NCBI GenBank assembly: GCA_038225855.1
Contig: JBBRQU010000013.1
Coordinates: 25,337 to 89,336, forward strand
Direction of reading: 5' to 3'
DNA from: CAHJXF01 sp038225855
GTDB lineage: Bacteria; Pseudomonadota; Gammaproteobacteria; Burkholderiales; Burkholderiaceae_D
DNA: 64,000 bases
In this document: one piece after another, positions 46,381-54,299 of the stretch
Numbering within the stretch: position 1 is the first letter of the stretch
Layout of the letters: every line of letters starts with the position of its first letter
Notes under the pieces: generated by a model
Database searches by the model: none
Seen by the model: the letters and a program-made list of their open reading frames with translations, nothing else
What the model was told of the DNA's origin: nothing
Program-made: the position numbers and the translations under genes

Positions 46381-46819
46381 CCGCGCCGCACTCGGTGCGC
46401 GCTGGATCGATCGCCTGCAACCGGTTGCGCTGCTCGCGCTTCGCCTCTATGTCGGCCAGGTATTTTTCAGATCGGGCTGGCTGAAAATTTCCGACTGGAG
46501 TTCGACCCTGTTTCTGTTTTCAGACGAGTACCACGTCCCTCTGCTTTCGCCCGGCCTTGCAGCGGTGATGGGTACCGGAGGCGAACTCATTTTCTCGACG
46601 CTGCTGATGCTCGGTCTGTTCGGGCGCGCAAGCGCTGCGGGCCTCTTCTTCGTCAACTTGATGGCGGTGATCTCGTATCCGCAACTGCGCGAGTTGGAAT
46701 GTCCCGCCGCGATCAACGCTCACTGGACCTGGGGAAGCATGATCGCGTTGCTGTTTGTGTTCGGGCCGGGACGGCTGGCTATCGACGCGTGGGTGATGCG
46801 CAGGCGTCGTGCGGCATAG
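46364..46819 (+). CDS. DoxX family membrane protein of the bufferin operon
   Basis: A 151-residue membrane protein with four helices. The DoxX signature is LRLYVGQVFFRSGWLKISDW near the start, followed by GTGGELIFSTLLMLGLFGRA. It overlaps the DUF2063 gene by 17 bp, with GGAGAA before its ATG. DoxX proteins are usual last members of DUF2282/DUF692 operons (GigD in Caulobacter). Their role is not settled; a redox or membrane-partner role for the modified peptide is a guess. Confidence 0.85.
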   Translation: MSTTFDRAALGARWIDRLQPVALLALRLYVGQVFFRSGWLKISDWSSTLFLFSDEYHVPLLSPGLAAVMGTGGELIFSTLLMLGLFGRASAAGLFFVNLMAVISYPQLRELECPAAINAHWTWGSMIALLFVFGPGRLAIDAWVMRRRRAA

Positions 46820-46821
46820 GT

Positions 46822-46861
46822 CTTGACGCCACTGGCGTTTCCGCTTTCGCGAGGACGACGG
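46822..46861. repeat. Interspersed palindromic repeat, degraded right half
   Basis: TTGACGCCACTGGCGTTTCC followed by GCTTTCGCGAGGACGACG matches the linker and right arm of the full element at 776-851 (shared TGACGCCACTGG), with changes in the stem. It occupies the gap between two convergent genes. Confidence 0.6.
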
Positions 46862-46872
46862 CAAGCAACTCC

Positions 46873-48081
46873 CTACCGATACATCCACTCGCGCGTCATC
46901 GGAAACGGATTCATCGCGGCGCTCCCGAGCTTGCATGCCAGCATCTGGTGGATGTTCATCCAGTTTTCGCGAAAGCCGTAGGCCGAGCCGGCCAGATAGA
47001 CGCGCCAGATGCGAAAGCGCCTTTCGCCCGCGATCGCGCAGGCCTCGTCCGGATGCGCGTCGAGCCGATGCGCCCAATGCGTCAGCGTTTTCGCATAGTG
47101 GCGACGCAGCGATTCGACGTCGACCGCCTCGAAGCCCTGGTTCGCCATCGCGCGCATCACATCGCTCACATGCGGCAACTCGCCATCCGGGAACACGTAC
47201 TTGTCGATGAACTCGCCGGCGCCACGGCCGACCTGCCGACGATCGGGATTGGTCGCGGTGATGCCGTGCATCAGCATCGCGCCACCGTCCTTCAACAGCG
47301 CATGCATCTTCGAGAAATAGGTCGGCAGGTTCTTCATGCCGACGTGTTCGAACATGCCGACGCTGACGATCTTGTCGTAGCCGCTCACCTCGGACAGGTC
47401 GCGGTAGTCCTGCAGGCGCACCTCGCAACGCGACGACAGACCGAGCTTCGCGATCAGTTCATTCGCATACGCATATTGATTATCGGAGAGCGTGACTCCG
47501 ACCGCATGCGCGCCGCGCTGCGCCGCACGAATGATCATCGCGCCCCAACCGCACCCGACGTCGAGCAGTCGATCGCCTTCTCTCAACTGAATCTTGTTGA
47601 GGATGTGGTCGAGCTTGTTCTGTTGCGCCTGGTCGAGCGTGTCGTCATCGTGCTTGAAATAAGCGCACGAATAAACCAGGTTCGAATCGAGAAAAAGTTT
47701 GTAGAAATCGTTAGAGACGTCGTAGTGGTACTCGATCTTTTGCTTGTCGCGCGCGCGGCTGTGCGATAGCACGCGCGCCAAAAGTCCCGCGTCGGGTTTG
47801 GTGAAGTCTTCGCCTCCGGTGGCGTTCGACAGGCGTACTCCAACGGCGAGAATATCGTCGATCGGTCCTTCGAGATCGATCTCGCCCTCGACATAGGCAG
47901 CGCCCAGATGACCCAGGGTCGGATTGAGCAAGGTTCGAACCGAGTTCAGCGACTTGAACCGCATCAGCACGCTTGCGCCGGGGCGCTTCTCGATGCGCCG
48001 GCCCGACGGCAATTCGATCGCCAGCGGCAGGTCCTCACCAGCATGAGAAAAGATCCAGCGTTCCAGTTGCGATTCGAGCAT
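46873..48081 (-). CDS. cfa: Cyclopropane-fatty-acyl-phospholipid synthase
   Basis: A 402-residue SAM-dependent enzyme that adds a methylene bridge to unsaturated acyl chains in membrane phospholipid. The SAM site is DRLLDVGCGWGAMIIRAA near residue 180. Family segments QKIEYHYDVSNDFYKLFLDS and LVYSCAYF lie upstream of it, and DKIVSVGMFEHVG and GEFIDKYVFPDGELPH follow. The N-terminal 110 residues are the usual non-catalytic domain. The start at 48081 has GGAGAGGAAG immediately upstream; a GTG/ATG start 13 codons earlier overlaps that site. Confidence 0.93.
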   Translation of the reverse strand: MLESQLERWIFSHAGEDLPLAIELPSGRRIEKRPGASVLMRFKSLNSVRTLLNPTLGHLGAAYVEGEIDLEGPIDDILAVGVRLSNATGGEDFTKPDAGLLARVLSHSRARDKQKIEYHYDVSNDFYKLFLDSNLVYSCAYFKHDDDTLDQAQQNKLDHILNKIQLREGDRLLDVGCGWGAMIIRAAQRGAHAVGVTLSDNQYAYANELIAKLGLSSRCEVRLQDYRDLSEVSGYDKIVSVGMFEHVGMKNLPTYFSKMHALLKDGGAMLMHGITATNPDRRQVGRGAGEFIDKYVFPDGELPHVSDVMRAMANQGFEAVDVESLRRHYAKTLTHWAHRLDAHPDEACAIAGERRFRIWRVYLAGSAYGFRENWMNIHQMLACKLGSAAMNPFPMTREWMYR

Positions 48082-48257
48082 GACTTCCTCTCCAAGTCGT
48101 TCGCCGTGCACAAGGCCCACGCGAAGATTGTAGCGGCCTCGATCGACTGAGAAAACTCATTCGCGACGAGGAAGCGAGCGCGAAGGGCCGATGACGACGC
48201 AGCGGCACGCCGCGTTTGTGCCCCCAAACGTCTTTGATGGATAATCGCGCCCTCATT

Positions 48258-48344
48258 GCCGAGATGGCGGAATAGGTAGACGCACGGGACTCAAAATCCC
48301 GCGGTGGCAACACCATGGGGGTTCGATTCCCCCTCTCGGCACCA
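48258..48344 (+). tRNA. tRNA-Leu, anticodon CAA
   Basis: An 87-base class II tRNA with GCCGAGA / TCTCGGC acceptor arms, discriminator A and encoded CCA. The anticodon stem-loop GGGACTCAAAATCCC gives anticodon CAA, decoding UUG. A long variable arm (CGGTGGCAACACCATG) and the T-arm GGGGGTTCGATTCCCCC confirm leucine type. The last 20 bases before the final A are repeated downstream at 48439. Confidence 0.96.
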
Positions 48345-48363
48345 AACGTAGTTTGGTGGCGAT

Positions 48364-48385
48364 GCGAAGCGCCTGCGCGCTTCGC
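48364..48385. repeat. Hairpin just downstream of tRNA-Leu
   Basis: GCGAAGCGC and GCGCTTCGC are exact inverted arms of 9 bp around a four-base loop. It may end the tRNA transcript, although no U-run follows. Confidence 0.6.
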
Positions 48386-48398
48386 AGGGGAAGCGAAA

Positions 48399-48420
48399 GG
48401 TTCGGCTTGCAAGCCGAACC
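48399..48420. repeat. 22-bp perfect palindrome downstream of tRNA-Leu
   Basis: The half site GGTTCGGCTTG is followed directly by its exact reverse complement CAAGCCGAACC. With the hairpin just upstream it lies between the tRNA 3' end and its duplicated copy. It could be a binding site for a dimeric protein or part of a terminator. Confidence 0.65.
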
Positions 48421-48438
48421 GGGGTCGCGGAACGTGAC

Positions 48439-48458
48439 CGATTCCCCCTCTCGGCACC
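48439..48458 (+). repeat. 20-bp duplicate of the tRNA-Leu 3' end (att-like)
   Basis: CGATTCCCCCTCTCGGCACC is identical to 48324-48343, the T-arm and acceptor end of tRNA-Leu. The two copies are 115 bp apart. Duplicated tRNA 3' ends usually mark integrase attachment sites; here only a short hairpin-rich stretch lies between them and no integrase is visible. It may be the scar of an excised or deleted element. Confidence 0.7.
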
Positions 48459-48571
48459 GGGTACTACTCATATTCGCAAGCGAGCGCCTCCGACCAATTT
48501 CTTCCGCCGATCGATCGACTCGTCCAATCTCCGGTTTGGGATGACCGCCAGTGAATCAGCCTGAGGTACCG

Positions 48572-49012
48572 ATGTCCATCTCATCTTCGCTCAACGCAAT
48601 CTGTGACCTGCTCAAGCGAGAGACGGGGCTGCCCGCGCAAACAGGCTTGCCGCGCGGCACGAAGGAAGGGCTTTACGTCTGGCCCTATCGGCTGGTGTTG
48701 ACCGAAGCGCGCGCAATCTTGCCGCGCCCTGCCGGCACACCGCCGGAATCTCTCCCCATATCGCTGGACATTCCTCTGCTGGTGCTGGCTCGTCCTGCAT
48801 TTGCAGCGTCCGGATTCAACGCTCTTGATGCAGCGATGCGCGCATTGATGCGAAACGCGATCATCACGTTTCCCGCGGGCCGGGTCCAGGTCATGCCGGA
48901 CTCACGGCTGGGCATTGCCGGCCTCACCGCGCTATTTGCGGCGGCCCGCATGCAACCCAGCCTTGCGCTCGAATTCGTGGCGAGAGCAATGGTCACGAGT
49001 GCTGACCCGTGA
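48572..49012 (+). CDS. Hypothetical protein, possibly Pvc16/DUF4255-like
   Basis: A 146-residue soluble protein that I do not firmly recognise. It starts MSISSSLNAICDLLKRETGL, then has LYVWPYRLVLTEARAIL, a central strand LPISLDIPLLVLARPA and a helical end (LTALFAAARMQPSLALEFVA). The order of an initial helix, a strand pair and a PLxLDxxLLV-like strand recalls the N-terminal domain of Pvc16/DUF4255 proteins of contractile injection systems, but the match is weak and no such system is nearby. The start at 48572 has GAGGT upstream; a GTG seven codons earlier is possible. Confidence 0.5.
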   Translation: MSISSSLNAICDLLKRETGLPAQTGLPRGTKEGLYVWPYRLVLTEARAILPRPAGTPPESLPISLDIPLLVLARPAFAASGFNALDAAMRALMRNAIITFPAGRVQVMPDSRLGIAGLTALFAAARMQPSLALEFVARAMVTSADP

Positions 49013-49023
49013 ATTGACGGCCC

Positions 49024-49371
49024 ATGAAATTGTCCGACGCGCGCCGCTATGCGCTGTCGCTGCCCGTAGCGACTGAAGAGCCGCACTTCCATTTCTTTTC
49101 GTTTCGCGTGCGCGGAAAAATTTTCGCGACGGTGCCGCCCGAAGAGACGCATCTGCATCTGTTCGTCGATGAGGCGACACGCGACGCCGCGCTCGCGACC
49201 GAGTCCGCATTCATCGAGAAGCTCCTCTGGGACGGCAAGGTCAGAGGATTGCGCGTGATCCTGGCGAACGCGAAGCCCGCAGTAGTGAAGCATCTGCTGA
49301 CAGAAGCGTGGCGCCACAAGGCGCCGAAGACGCTTGCGAATGCGTTTCGCACGTCGAGAGTCGGGAAGTGA
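49024..49371 (+). CDS. MmcQ/YjbR family protein
   Basis: A 115-residue protein of the MmcQ/YjbR (CyaY-like fold) family. It opens MKLSDARRYALSLPVATEEP, then has FSFRVRGKIFATVPPEETHL and LHLFVDEATRDAAL. The C-terminal ends VKHLLTEAWRHKAPKTLANA. Family members bind DNA weakly or have unknown roles. It starts 11 bp after the preceding gene and probably shares its transcript. Confidence 0.85.
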   Translation: MKLSDARRYALSLPVATEEPHFHFFSFRVRGKIFATVPPEETHLHLFVDEATRDAALATESAFIEKLLWDGKVRGLRVILANAKPAVVKHLLTEAWRHKAPKTLANAFRTSRVGK

Positions 49372-49456
49372 CGCAAGCCCGCGCGCCGCATCCCGCCTTG
49401 TTTCAAGACTCGACCGCAACCGAACCTCCATCGACCATCGCTGACAGGGACAAGCC

Positions 49457-49879
49457 ATGACCACACGCGCAAGCGGCACCTTCGACGTCAAGTTGTCCGC
49501 ACAAGAGCTGCACGATGCGGGCTTGACGACGATGCTGTCGCGCATGTCCCTGGCCAAGCGCTTTCACGGAGACCTCGAAGGCACGAGCGTGGGCGAAATG
49601 CTCGCTGCGGGTACCTCAATCAAGGGCTCGGCGGGATACGTCGCGATCGAACGCGTCGAGGGAACGCTGCAAGGGCGCAAGGGCTCGTTCGTCCTGCAGC
49701 ACAGCGGCACGATGAATCGCGGCGCACCCACGCTTTCGGTGACGGTGGTTCCCGACTCGGGCACCGGTAAGCTCGCAGGACTCGCGGGCAAGCTCGCCAT
49801 CGACATCGTCGACGACAAACACTTTTACGAATTCGATTACACCTTCGATGAGACGGGCACTCAAGGCGGCGACGCGTGA
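49457..49879 (+). CDS. DUF3224 family protein
   Basis: A 140-residue beta-barrel-like protein. Conserved DUF3224 segments are ASGTFDVKL, HGDLEGTSVGEML, GSAGYVAIERVEGTLQGRKG, SFVLQHSGTMNRG and GTGKLAGLAGKLAIDI, ending YEFDYTF. Some relatives have an allene-oxide-cyclase-like barrel, but the biological role is unknown. GACAGGGA lies upstream of the ATG. Three bases separate it from the next gene. Confidence 0.88.
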   Translation: MTTRASGTFDVKLSAQELHDAGLTTMLSRMSLAKRFHGDLEGTSVGEMLAAGTSIKGSAGYVAIERVEGTLQGRKGSFVLQHSGTMNRGAPTLSVTVVPDSGTGKLAGLAGKLAIDIVDDKHFYEFDYTFDETGTQGGDA

Positions 49880-49882
49880 TAT

Positions 49883-50257
49883 ATGGCCGGCTATTCGGGA
49901 ACGCCGCTTGCGAAGAAGCTCTGCATCAAAGAGAACGCCTGCGTCGTCGCGATCGATCCGCCTCAGGCTTACTACGCGTTGCTGCAGCCGTTGCCTTCGT
50001 CGGTCAGGTTCGCCGATGCGTTCGACGGCACGACGGATATCGTTCATCTGTTCGTGAAAGATCGCGCGGCGCTCGCAACATCGTTGGCCCTCTATCGCAA
50101 AACGCTTGCGCACGATGCCACCGTCTGGGTTTCGTGGCCGAAGAAGGCTTCGAAGCTACCCACTGACATTACCGAAGACGTCATCCGCGAAGTCGCACTG
50201 CCTCTTGGCTTCGTCGACGTGAAGGTGTGTGCGATCGACGAAGTGGGTCGGGCTTGA
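49883..50257 (+). CDS. DUF3052 family protein
   Basis: A 124-residue protein with the DUF3052 pattern: MAGYSGTPLAKKLCIKENAC at the start, VHLFVKDRAALATSL in the middle, VWVSWPKKASKLPTDITEDV and REVALPLGFVDVKVCAIDE at the end. The family is widespread and uncharacterised. It begins 3 bp after the DUF3224 stop, so the two are likely co-translated. DUF3052 next to small YjbR/DUF3224-type genes is a common neighbourhood. Confidence 0.88.
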   Translation: MAGYSGTPLAKKLCIKENACVVAIDPPQAYYALLQPLPSSVRFADAFDGTTDIVHLFVKDRAALATSLALYRKTLAHDATVWVSWPKKASKLPTDITEDVIREVALPLGFVDVKVCAIDEVGRA

Positions 50258-50351
50258 AGCTGGTGGTGCGCAAGGCGTTGCGATGATCGAGTGGGCGGAC
50301 CCCGCACATAGGTAAAATGCGCGGCTGACCAACGCTCGCTGGAGAACACAC

Positions 50352-51278
50352 ATGTCCATGGACGACCGGGACGGCTTCATCTGGAAAGACGGCAAGCTCG
50401 TCGATTGGCGCGATGCGACCATCCACGTGCTCACGCACACCCTGCACTACGGCATGGGCGTGTTCGAAGGCGTGCGCGCCTACAAGCAGGCCGACGGATC
50501 GACCGCGATCTTTCGGCTCGAGGATCACACCAAGCGCCTGTTGAACAGCGCCAAGATCTTCCAGATGAAAGTACCGTTCGACCACAAGACCCTCGTCGAA
50601 GCGCAGAAGGAAGTCGTGCGCGTCAACCAGCTCGAGAGCTGCTACATCCGTCCGCTGGTGTGGATCGGCTCGGAGAAGCTCGGCGTGGCCGCCAAGGGCA
50701 ACACGATTCACGTCGCGATCGCGGCGTGGCCGTGGGGCGCTTATCTCGGCGAGGAAGGAATGACAAAAGGCATCCGCGTGAAGACGTCATCGTTCACGCA
50801 TCATCATTCCAACATCACGATGTGCAAGGCCAAGGCAGTCGGCAACTACACGGTGTCGATCCTCTCGAACCAGGAAGCGACCAACGACGGCTACGAGGAA
50901 GCGATGCTGCTCGACCCCGAAGGCTACGTGTGCCAGGGCTCGGGCGAGAACGTGTTCCTCGTGATCGACGGCAAGCTCTTCACGCCCGACCTCTCGGGCG
51001 GCGCGCTCGACGGCATCACGCGCGATACCGTGATGACGCTCGCCCACGAGTTCGGCATTCCGGTCGCGGAGAAGCGCATCACGCGCGACGAGTTCTACAT
51101 TGCCGACGAAGCTTTCTTCACCGGCACCGCCGCCGAGGTCACGCCGATTCGAGAACTTGATGGCCGTCCGATCGGCGAAGGCACGCGCGGGCCGATCACC
51201 GAGAAGCTGCAGAGCGCGTTCTTCGACATCGTCAACGGCAGGAATCCCAGGTACGCGTCGTGGCTCGCGAAGGTGTGA
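50352..51278 (+). CDS. ilvE: Branched-chain amino acid aminotransferase IlvE
   Basis: A 308-residue PLP-dependent class IV aminotransferase that makes leucine, isoleucine and valine from their 2-oxo acids. It starts MSMDDRDGFIWKDGKLVDWR. Signatures are HYGMGVFEGVRAY near residue 36, the Lys of TMCKAKAVGNYTVSI near 160 (PLP Schiff base) and EAMLLDPEGYVCQGSGENVF. The C-terminal contains YIADEAFFTGTAAEVTPIRE. GGAG precedes the ATG. Seven bases separate it from the zinc-finger gene downstream, and waaF follows; this order is common in betaproteobacteria. Confidence 0.95.
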   Translation: MSMDDRDGFIWKDGKLVDWRDATIHVLTHTLHYGMGVFEGVRAYKQADGSTAIFRLEDHTKRLLNSAKIFQMKVPFDHKTLVEAQKEVVRVNQLESCYIRPLVWIGSEKLGVAAKGNTIHVAIAAWPWGAYLGEEGMTKGIRVKTSSFTHHHSNITMCKAKAVGNYTVSILSNQEATNDGYEEAMLLDPEGYVCQGSGENVFLVIDGKLFTPDLSGGALDGITRDTVMTLAHEFGIPVAEKRITRDEFYIADEAFFTGTAAEVTPIRELDGRPIGEGTRGPITEKLQSAFFDIVNGRNPRYASWLAKV

Positions 51279-51285
51279 GGACGAG

Positions 51286-51501
51286 ATGAGCGCGCCCGCA
51301 TCGATCACTGCCGGCGCTGAATCCTCGCATGTCGAACTCGACGGCAAGGACCTTCCCGCCTTTTGTCCGAACCCGAAGATGGCGCTGTGGAATCATCATC
51401 CGCGCGTGTATCTCGATGTCGCGCCGACCGGCGCTGCGATGTGCCCGTATTGCGGCACGCACTATCGGTTGAAGCCGGGTACCGTGGTTCCCGGGCATTG
51501 A
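51286..51501 (+). CDS. Small zinc-finger (zf-CHCC) protein
   Basis: A 71-residue protein with the CHCC pattern: FCPNPKMALWNHHPRVYLDV, then MCPYCGTHYRL. The ligands are one Cys, one His and the CPYC pair. Relatives include the small zinc-binding subunit of mitochondrial complex I (NDUFS6); the bacterial free-standing form is of unknown function. It starts 7 bp after ilvE and is likely in its operon. Confidence 0.9.
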   Translation: MSAPASITAGAESSHVELDGKDLPAFCPNPKMALWNHHPRVYLDVAPTGAAMCPYCGTHYRLKPGTVVPGH

Positions 51502-51514
51502 TGGTCGGCGCCGG

Positions 51515-51600
51515 ATGTCATTCCGAACGGAGTGAGCAATCTCATCAGGGTCGCACTTCGAGGGCCCGATGAGATCCCTCGCGATGCTCGGGATGACATG
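51515..51600. repeat. Intergenic palindromic repeat with ATGTCATTCCGA / TCGGGATGACAT ends
   Basis: The 109-bp gap before waaF is a single element whose ends are inverted: ATGTCATTCCGAACGGAGTG at the left and GATGCTCGGGATGACATG at the right. The interior contains AATCTCATC and GATGAGATCCC, which are also inverted. It is a third family of short interspersed repeats in the window. It contains no coding sequence. Confidence 0.7.
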
Positions 51601-51610
51601 ACCGAATGGG

Positions 51611-52651
51611 ATGAAGACGCTCGTAGTCGCTCCCAACTGGATCGGCGATGCCTTGATGGCCCAGCCGCTTTTGTCGCTGCTCAAGAGCGCCGACGCTTCA
51701 CAGCAGATCATTGCGCTCGCGCCGCGCTGGGTCGCGCCGGTACTCGAAGCGATGCCCGAGGTCGATGGCGTGATCGCGACCGATTTCGCGCACGGCGCGC
51801 TGCAATGGTCGGCGCGGCGCGCGCTTGCCAACGACATCGCGGCGCAGGGATTCGATCGCGCCTTCATTCTTCCCAACAGCTTCAAGTCGGCGTTGATTCC
51901 CTGGCTGGCGCGCATCCCCGCGCGCATCGGCTACCGCGGCGAGGCGCGTTATGGATTCGTCAATCGTCGTGCCGAAGGACCCGATGCATCGAAAGCGATG
52001 AGCGCGCGTTATGCGGCGCTTGCCGGCTTGGTGGGCATCGCAGTCGAAACGCCATTGCCGATGCCGCGCCTGCTCGTCGATGACACCGCGATCGCGGACG
52101 CGCGCGCGCGTTTCGGTTTCGATGAAGCCGACTCACTGATCGCGTTGTGTCCCGGCGCTGAATATGGTCCCGCCAAGCGTTGGCCCGCAGCGCACTTCGC
52201 TTCGCTCGCGCAGACTCTTGTCTCGCAGCGGCCCGACGCGCACGTGCTTCTGCTGGGCGGCAAGGCCGATCGCGCGATTGCCGATGAGATCGTCGCAAGG
52301 ATGACCGTTGCGAGCGACTCGGCGCGACTACACAACCTCGCAGGCGCGACCGATCTCGCCGAAGCGATCGCCCTCATCGCCGCATCGGCCGAAGTCGTGA
52401 GCAACGATTCGGGACTCATGCACGTCGCGGCTGCGCTGTCGCGTCCGCAGGTCGCAATCTTCGGTTCGAGCGACCCGCGACACACGCCTCCTTTGTCTGC
52501 GCGCGCGAAGACGCTGTGGCTGCACCTCGATTGCAGTCCCTGCTTCGAACGCACGTGTCCGTTGGGCCATCTGAATTGCCTCGTCGGGATCGCGCCCCAA
52601 CGCGTGCTCGATTCGATGCAGAATGACGCGCCGCTTCAATCGCCCGCATAA
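51611..52651 (+). CDS. waaF: Lipopolysaccharide heptosyltransferase II WaaF
   Basis: A 346-residue GT-B glycosyltransferase (family GT9) that adds the second heptose to the LPS inner core. It starts MKTLVVAPNWIGDALMAQPL, the WaaF-specific N-terminus. Donor-site and family segments are ALCPGAEYGPAKRWPAAHFA near residue 178 and VVSNDSGLMHVAAALSRPQV near 262. The C-terminal has SPCFERTCPLGHLNC. No strong Shine-Dalgarno is seen before the ATG. It lies downstream of ilvE and the zinc-finger gene. Confidence 0.93.
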   Translation: MKTLVVAPNWIGDALMAQPLLSLLKSADASQQIIALAPRWVAPVLEAMPEVDGVIATDFAHGALQWSARRALANDIAAQGFDRAFILPNSFKSALIPWLARIPARIGYRGEARYGFVNRRAEGPDASKAMSARYAALAGLVGIAVETPLPMPRLLVDDTAIADARARFGFDEADSLIALCPGAEYGPAKRWPAAHFASLAQTLVSQRPDAHVLLLGGKADRAIADEIVARMTVASDSARLHNLAGATDLAEAIALIAASAEVVSNDSGLMHVAAALSRPQVAIFGSSDPRHTPPLSARAKTLWLHLDCSPCFERTCPLGHLNCLVGIAPQRVLDSMQNDAPLQSPA

Positions 52652-52678
52652 CGCGGGGCCTCGTCCACCTCGTTCACC

Positions 52679-53149
52679 ATGGCCAAACTCAAGAGTCTTT
52701 ACGCCACTCCGGAAACCGTCGAACAGGCGTTCTACGATGCGCTCGAAACGGGCGATGTCGACGCCTTGATGAACGTCTGGTCCGACGACGACGAGATCGT
52801 CTGCATCCATCCTGGCGGCCCGCGCCTGGTGGGCGCTCGCGCGATTGCGGCATCGTGGCGCGAGATCCTGGGCAACGGGCCGATCAGCGTGAGGCCTTCG
52901 CAAGCGCAGGTCCTGCAGGGTTCGCTGGTCTCGGTACACAGCGCGTTGTCGCGCGTGATCGCGCTCGTCAGGACCGAAGGCCCGTCGGCCGGATTGCCGC
53001 CGGCCACGCAGGCGATGACCGTGAACATCCTCGTCACGCATGTGTTCTTCAAGGGTGCGCAAGGCTGGCGCATGGTGCTGCATCACGCGTCGGTCACGCC
53101 CGAGGACGCCGAAGCGAATGCGGCGCCGCCCGCAGAGACCCTGCATTGA
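52679..53149 (+). CDS. SnoaL/NTF2-like protein
   Basis: A 156-residue protein with an NTF2-like fold. It contains TVEQAFYDALETGDVDALMN, VCIHPGGPRLVGARAIAASW and MTVNILVTHVFFKGAQGWRM, which is the pattern of the SnoaL/DUF4440 group. It may be a small enzyme or a binding protein; the ligand is unknown. The stop overlaps the TTG start of the hydrolase downstream (TTGA). In betaproteobacteria this gene is often beside a YheT-like hydrolase, as here. Confidence 0.83.
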   Translation: MAKLKSLYATPETVEQAFYDALETGDVDALMNVWSDDDEIVCIHPGGPRLVGARAIAASWREILGNGPISVRPSQAQVLQGSLVSVHSALSRVIALVRTEGPSAGLPPATQAMTVNILVTHVFFKGAQGWRMVLHHASVTPEDAEANAAPPAETLH

Positions 53150-54222
53150 CCGGGCCAGCGGACGACGCGCCATCGAACAGATATCGCGCGCCGTGGTGGT
53201 TGCGCGGCGCACATCTGCAGACGATCGTGCCGGCGCTCTTCGCGCGACGCGCCGGGATTCGCTATGCGCGTGAACGCTGGGACACCCCGGACGGCGACTT
53301 CATCGAAGTCGATCGGCTGGCGCCGCGATCGACAGCGCGATCGCCTTCGAGTGCCGAGCAGCGGCCCGTGCTGGTCGTCTTTCACGGACTCGAGGGCAGC
53401 GCCGACAGCCGCTATGTCCGCGCACTGATGGCCGCAGCGTTCGCGCAGGGATGGGACGGGATCGCGCCGCATTTCCGCGGCTGCGGCGGCTCGGCCAATC
53501 TTCTGCCGCGCTTCTATCACTCGGGTGACAGCGACGAAGTCGACTGGATCCTGAAACGCGTGGCTGCGACGCGAACCGGCGATGGCCCGATCTTCGCGGT
53601 CGGCATCTCGCTGGGCGGCAACATGCTGCTGAAGTGGCTGGGCGAGCGCGGCGTTGCGGCCCGCGATCTGGTCGCGAGCGCTGCCGCGATCTCGGCGCCG
53701 ATGGATCTCGCGGCCAGCGGCGACGCTCTGGGTCGCGGCTTCAATCGCGTCTATGCGCGGACGTTCTTGCGCACGCTGAAAGCCAAGAGTCGCGCGAAGC
53801 TGGCCCACTATCCCGAACTCTTCGACCGCGCGCGCATGGAAGCCTCGCACGACCTGCACGCGTTCGACGACGTGGTCACGGGGCCGCTGCACGGATTTCG
53901 CGACGCCGACGACTATTGGAAGCGCGCGTCGAGCAAGCCGCTTCTGAAAGCCATCGCCGTGCCGACCTTGATCCTCAACGCGAAGAACGATCCGTTCCTG
54001 CCCGCCTTCGCATTGCCGACGCGCGATGAGGTTTCGTCCGCGGTCACGCGCGAGTTTCCCGACGAGGGCGGACATGTCGGCTTCTTGCATGCGGGGCCCG
54101 AGGGCCACCAATGGATGCCAGCTCGCGTGATGCGATTTCTCGCGCAACGCGTCGGGCCGAAACACCTTGCCGACATGGGGCGATGCACAGCACGATACCC
54201 GGCGCCGAACCCGGCGCTTTGA
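53146..54222 (+). CDS. YheT-family alpha/beta hydrolase
   Basis: A 358-residue alpha/beta hydrolase of the YheT/ABHD1-3 group. It opens YRAPWWLRGAHLQTIVPALF. The oxyanion segment is VVFHGLEGSADSRYVRALMA, and APHFRGCGGSANLLPRFYHS follows. The nucleophile is the Ser of GISLGGNMLLKWLGE. The acid is in LNAKNDPFLP and the His in DEGGHVGFLH. The start is taken as the TTG at 53146, which overlaps the preceding stop (TTGA); no ATG occurs near the conserved N-terminus. The exact substrate is unknown; relatives cleave esters of lipids. Confidence 0.88.
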   Translation: MTGPADDAPSNRYRAPWWLRGAHLQTIVPALFARRAGIRYARERWDTPDGDFIEVDRLAPRSTARSPSSAEQRPVLVVFHGLEGSADSRYVRALMAAAFAQGWDGIAPHFRGCGGSANLLPRFYHSGDSDEVDWILKRVAATRTGDGPIFAVGISLGGNMLLKWLGERGVAARDLVASAAAISAPMDLAASGDALGRGFNRVYARTFLRTLKAKSRAKLAHYPELFDRARMEASHDLHAFDDVVTGPLHGFRDADDYWKRASSKPLLKAIAVPTLILNAKNDPFLPAFALPTRDEVSSAVTREFPDEGGHVGFLHAGPEGHQWMPARVMRFLAQRVGPKHLADMGRCTARYPAPNPAL

Positions 54223-54299
54223 TCGCACACGCCGTCGAGCGTAAGCTCCCCTCGGCTCATCGATCGAGCTTCGACCCGACGACTTCGCAAGGACAGCGC

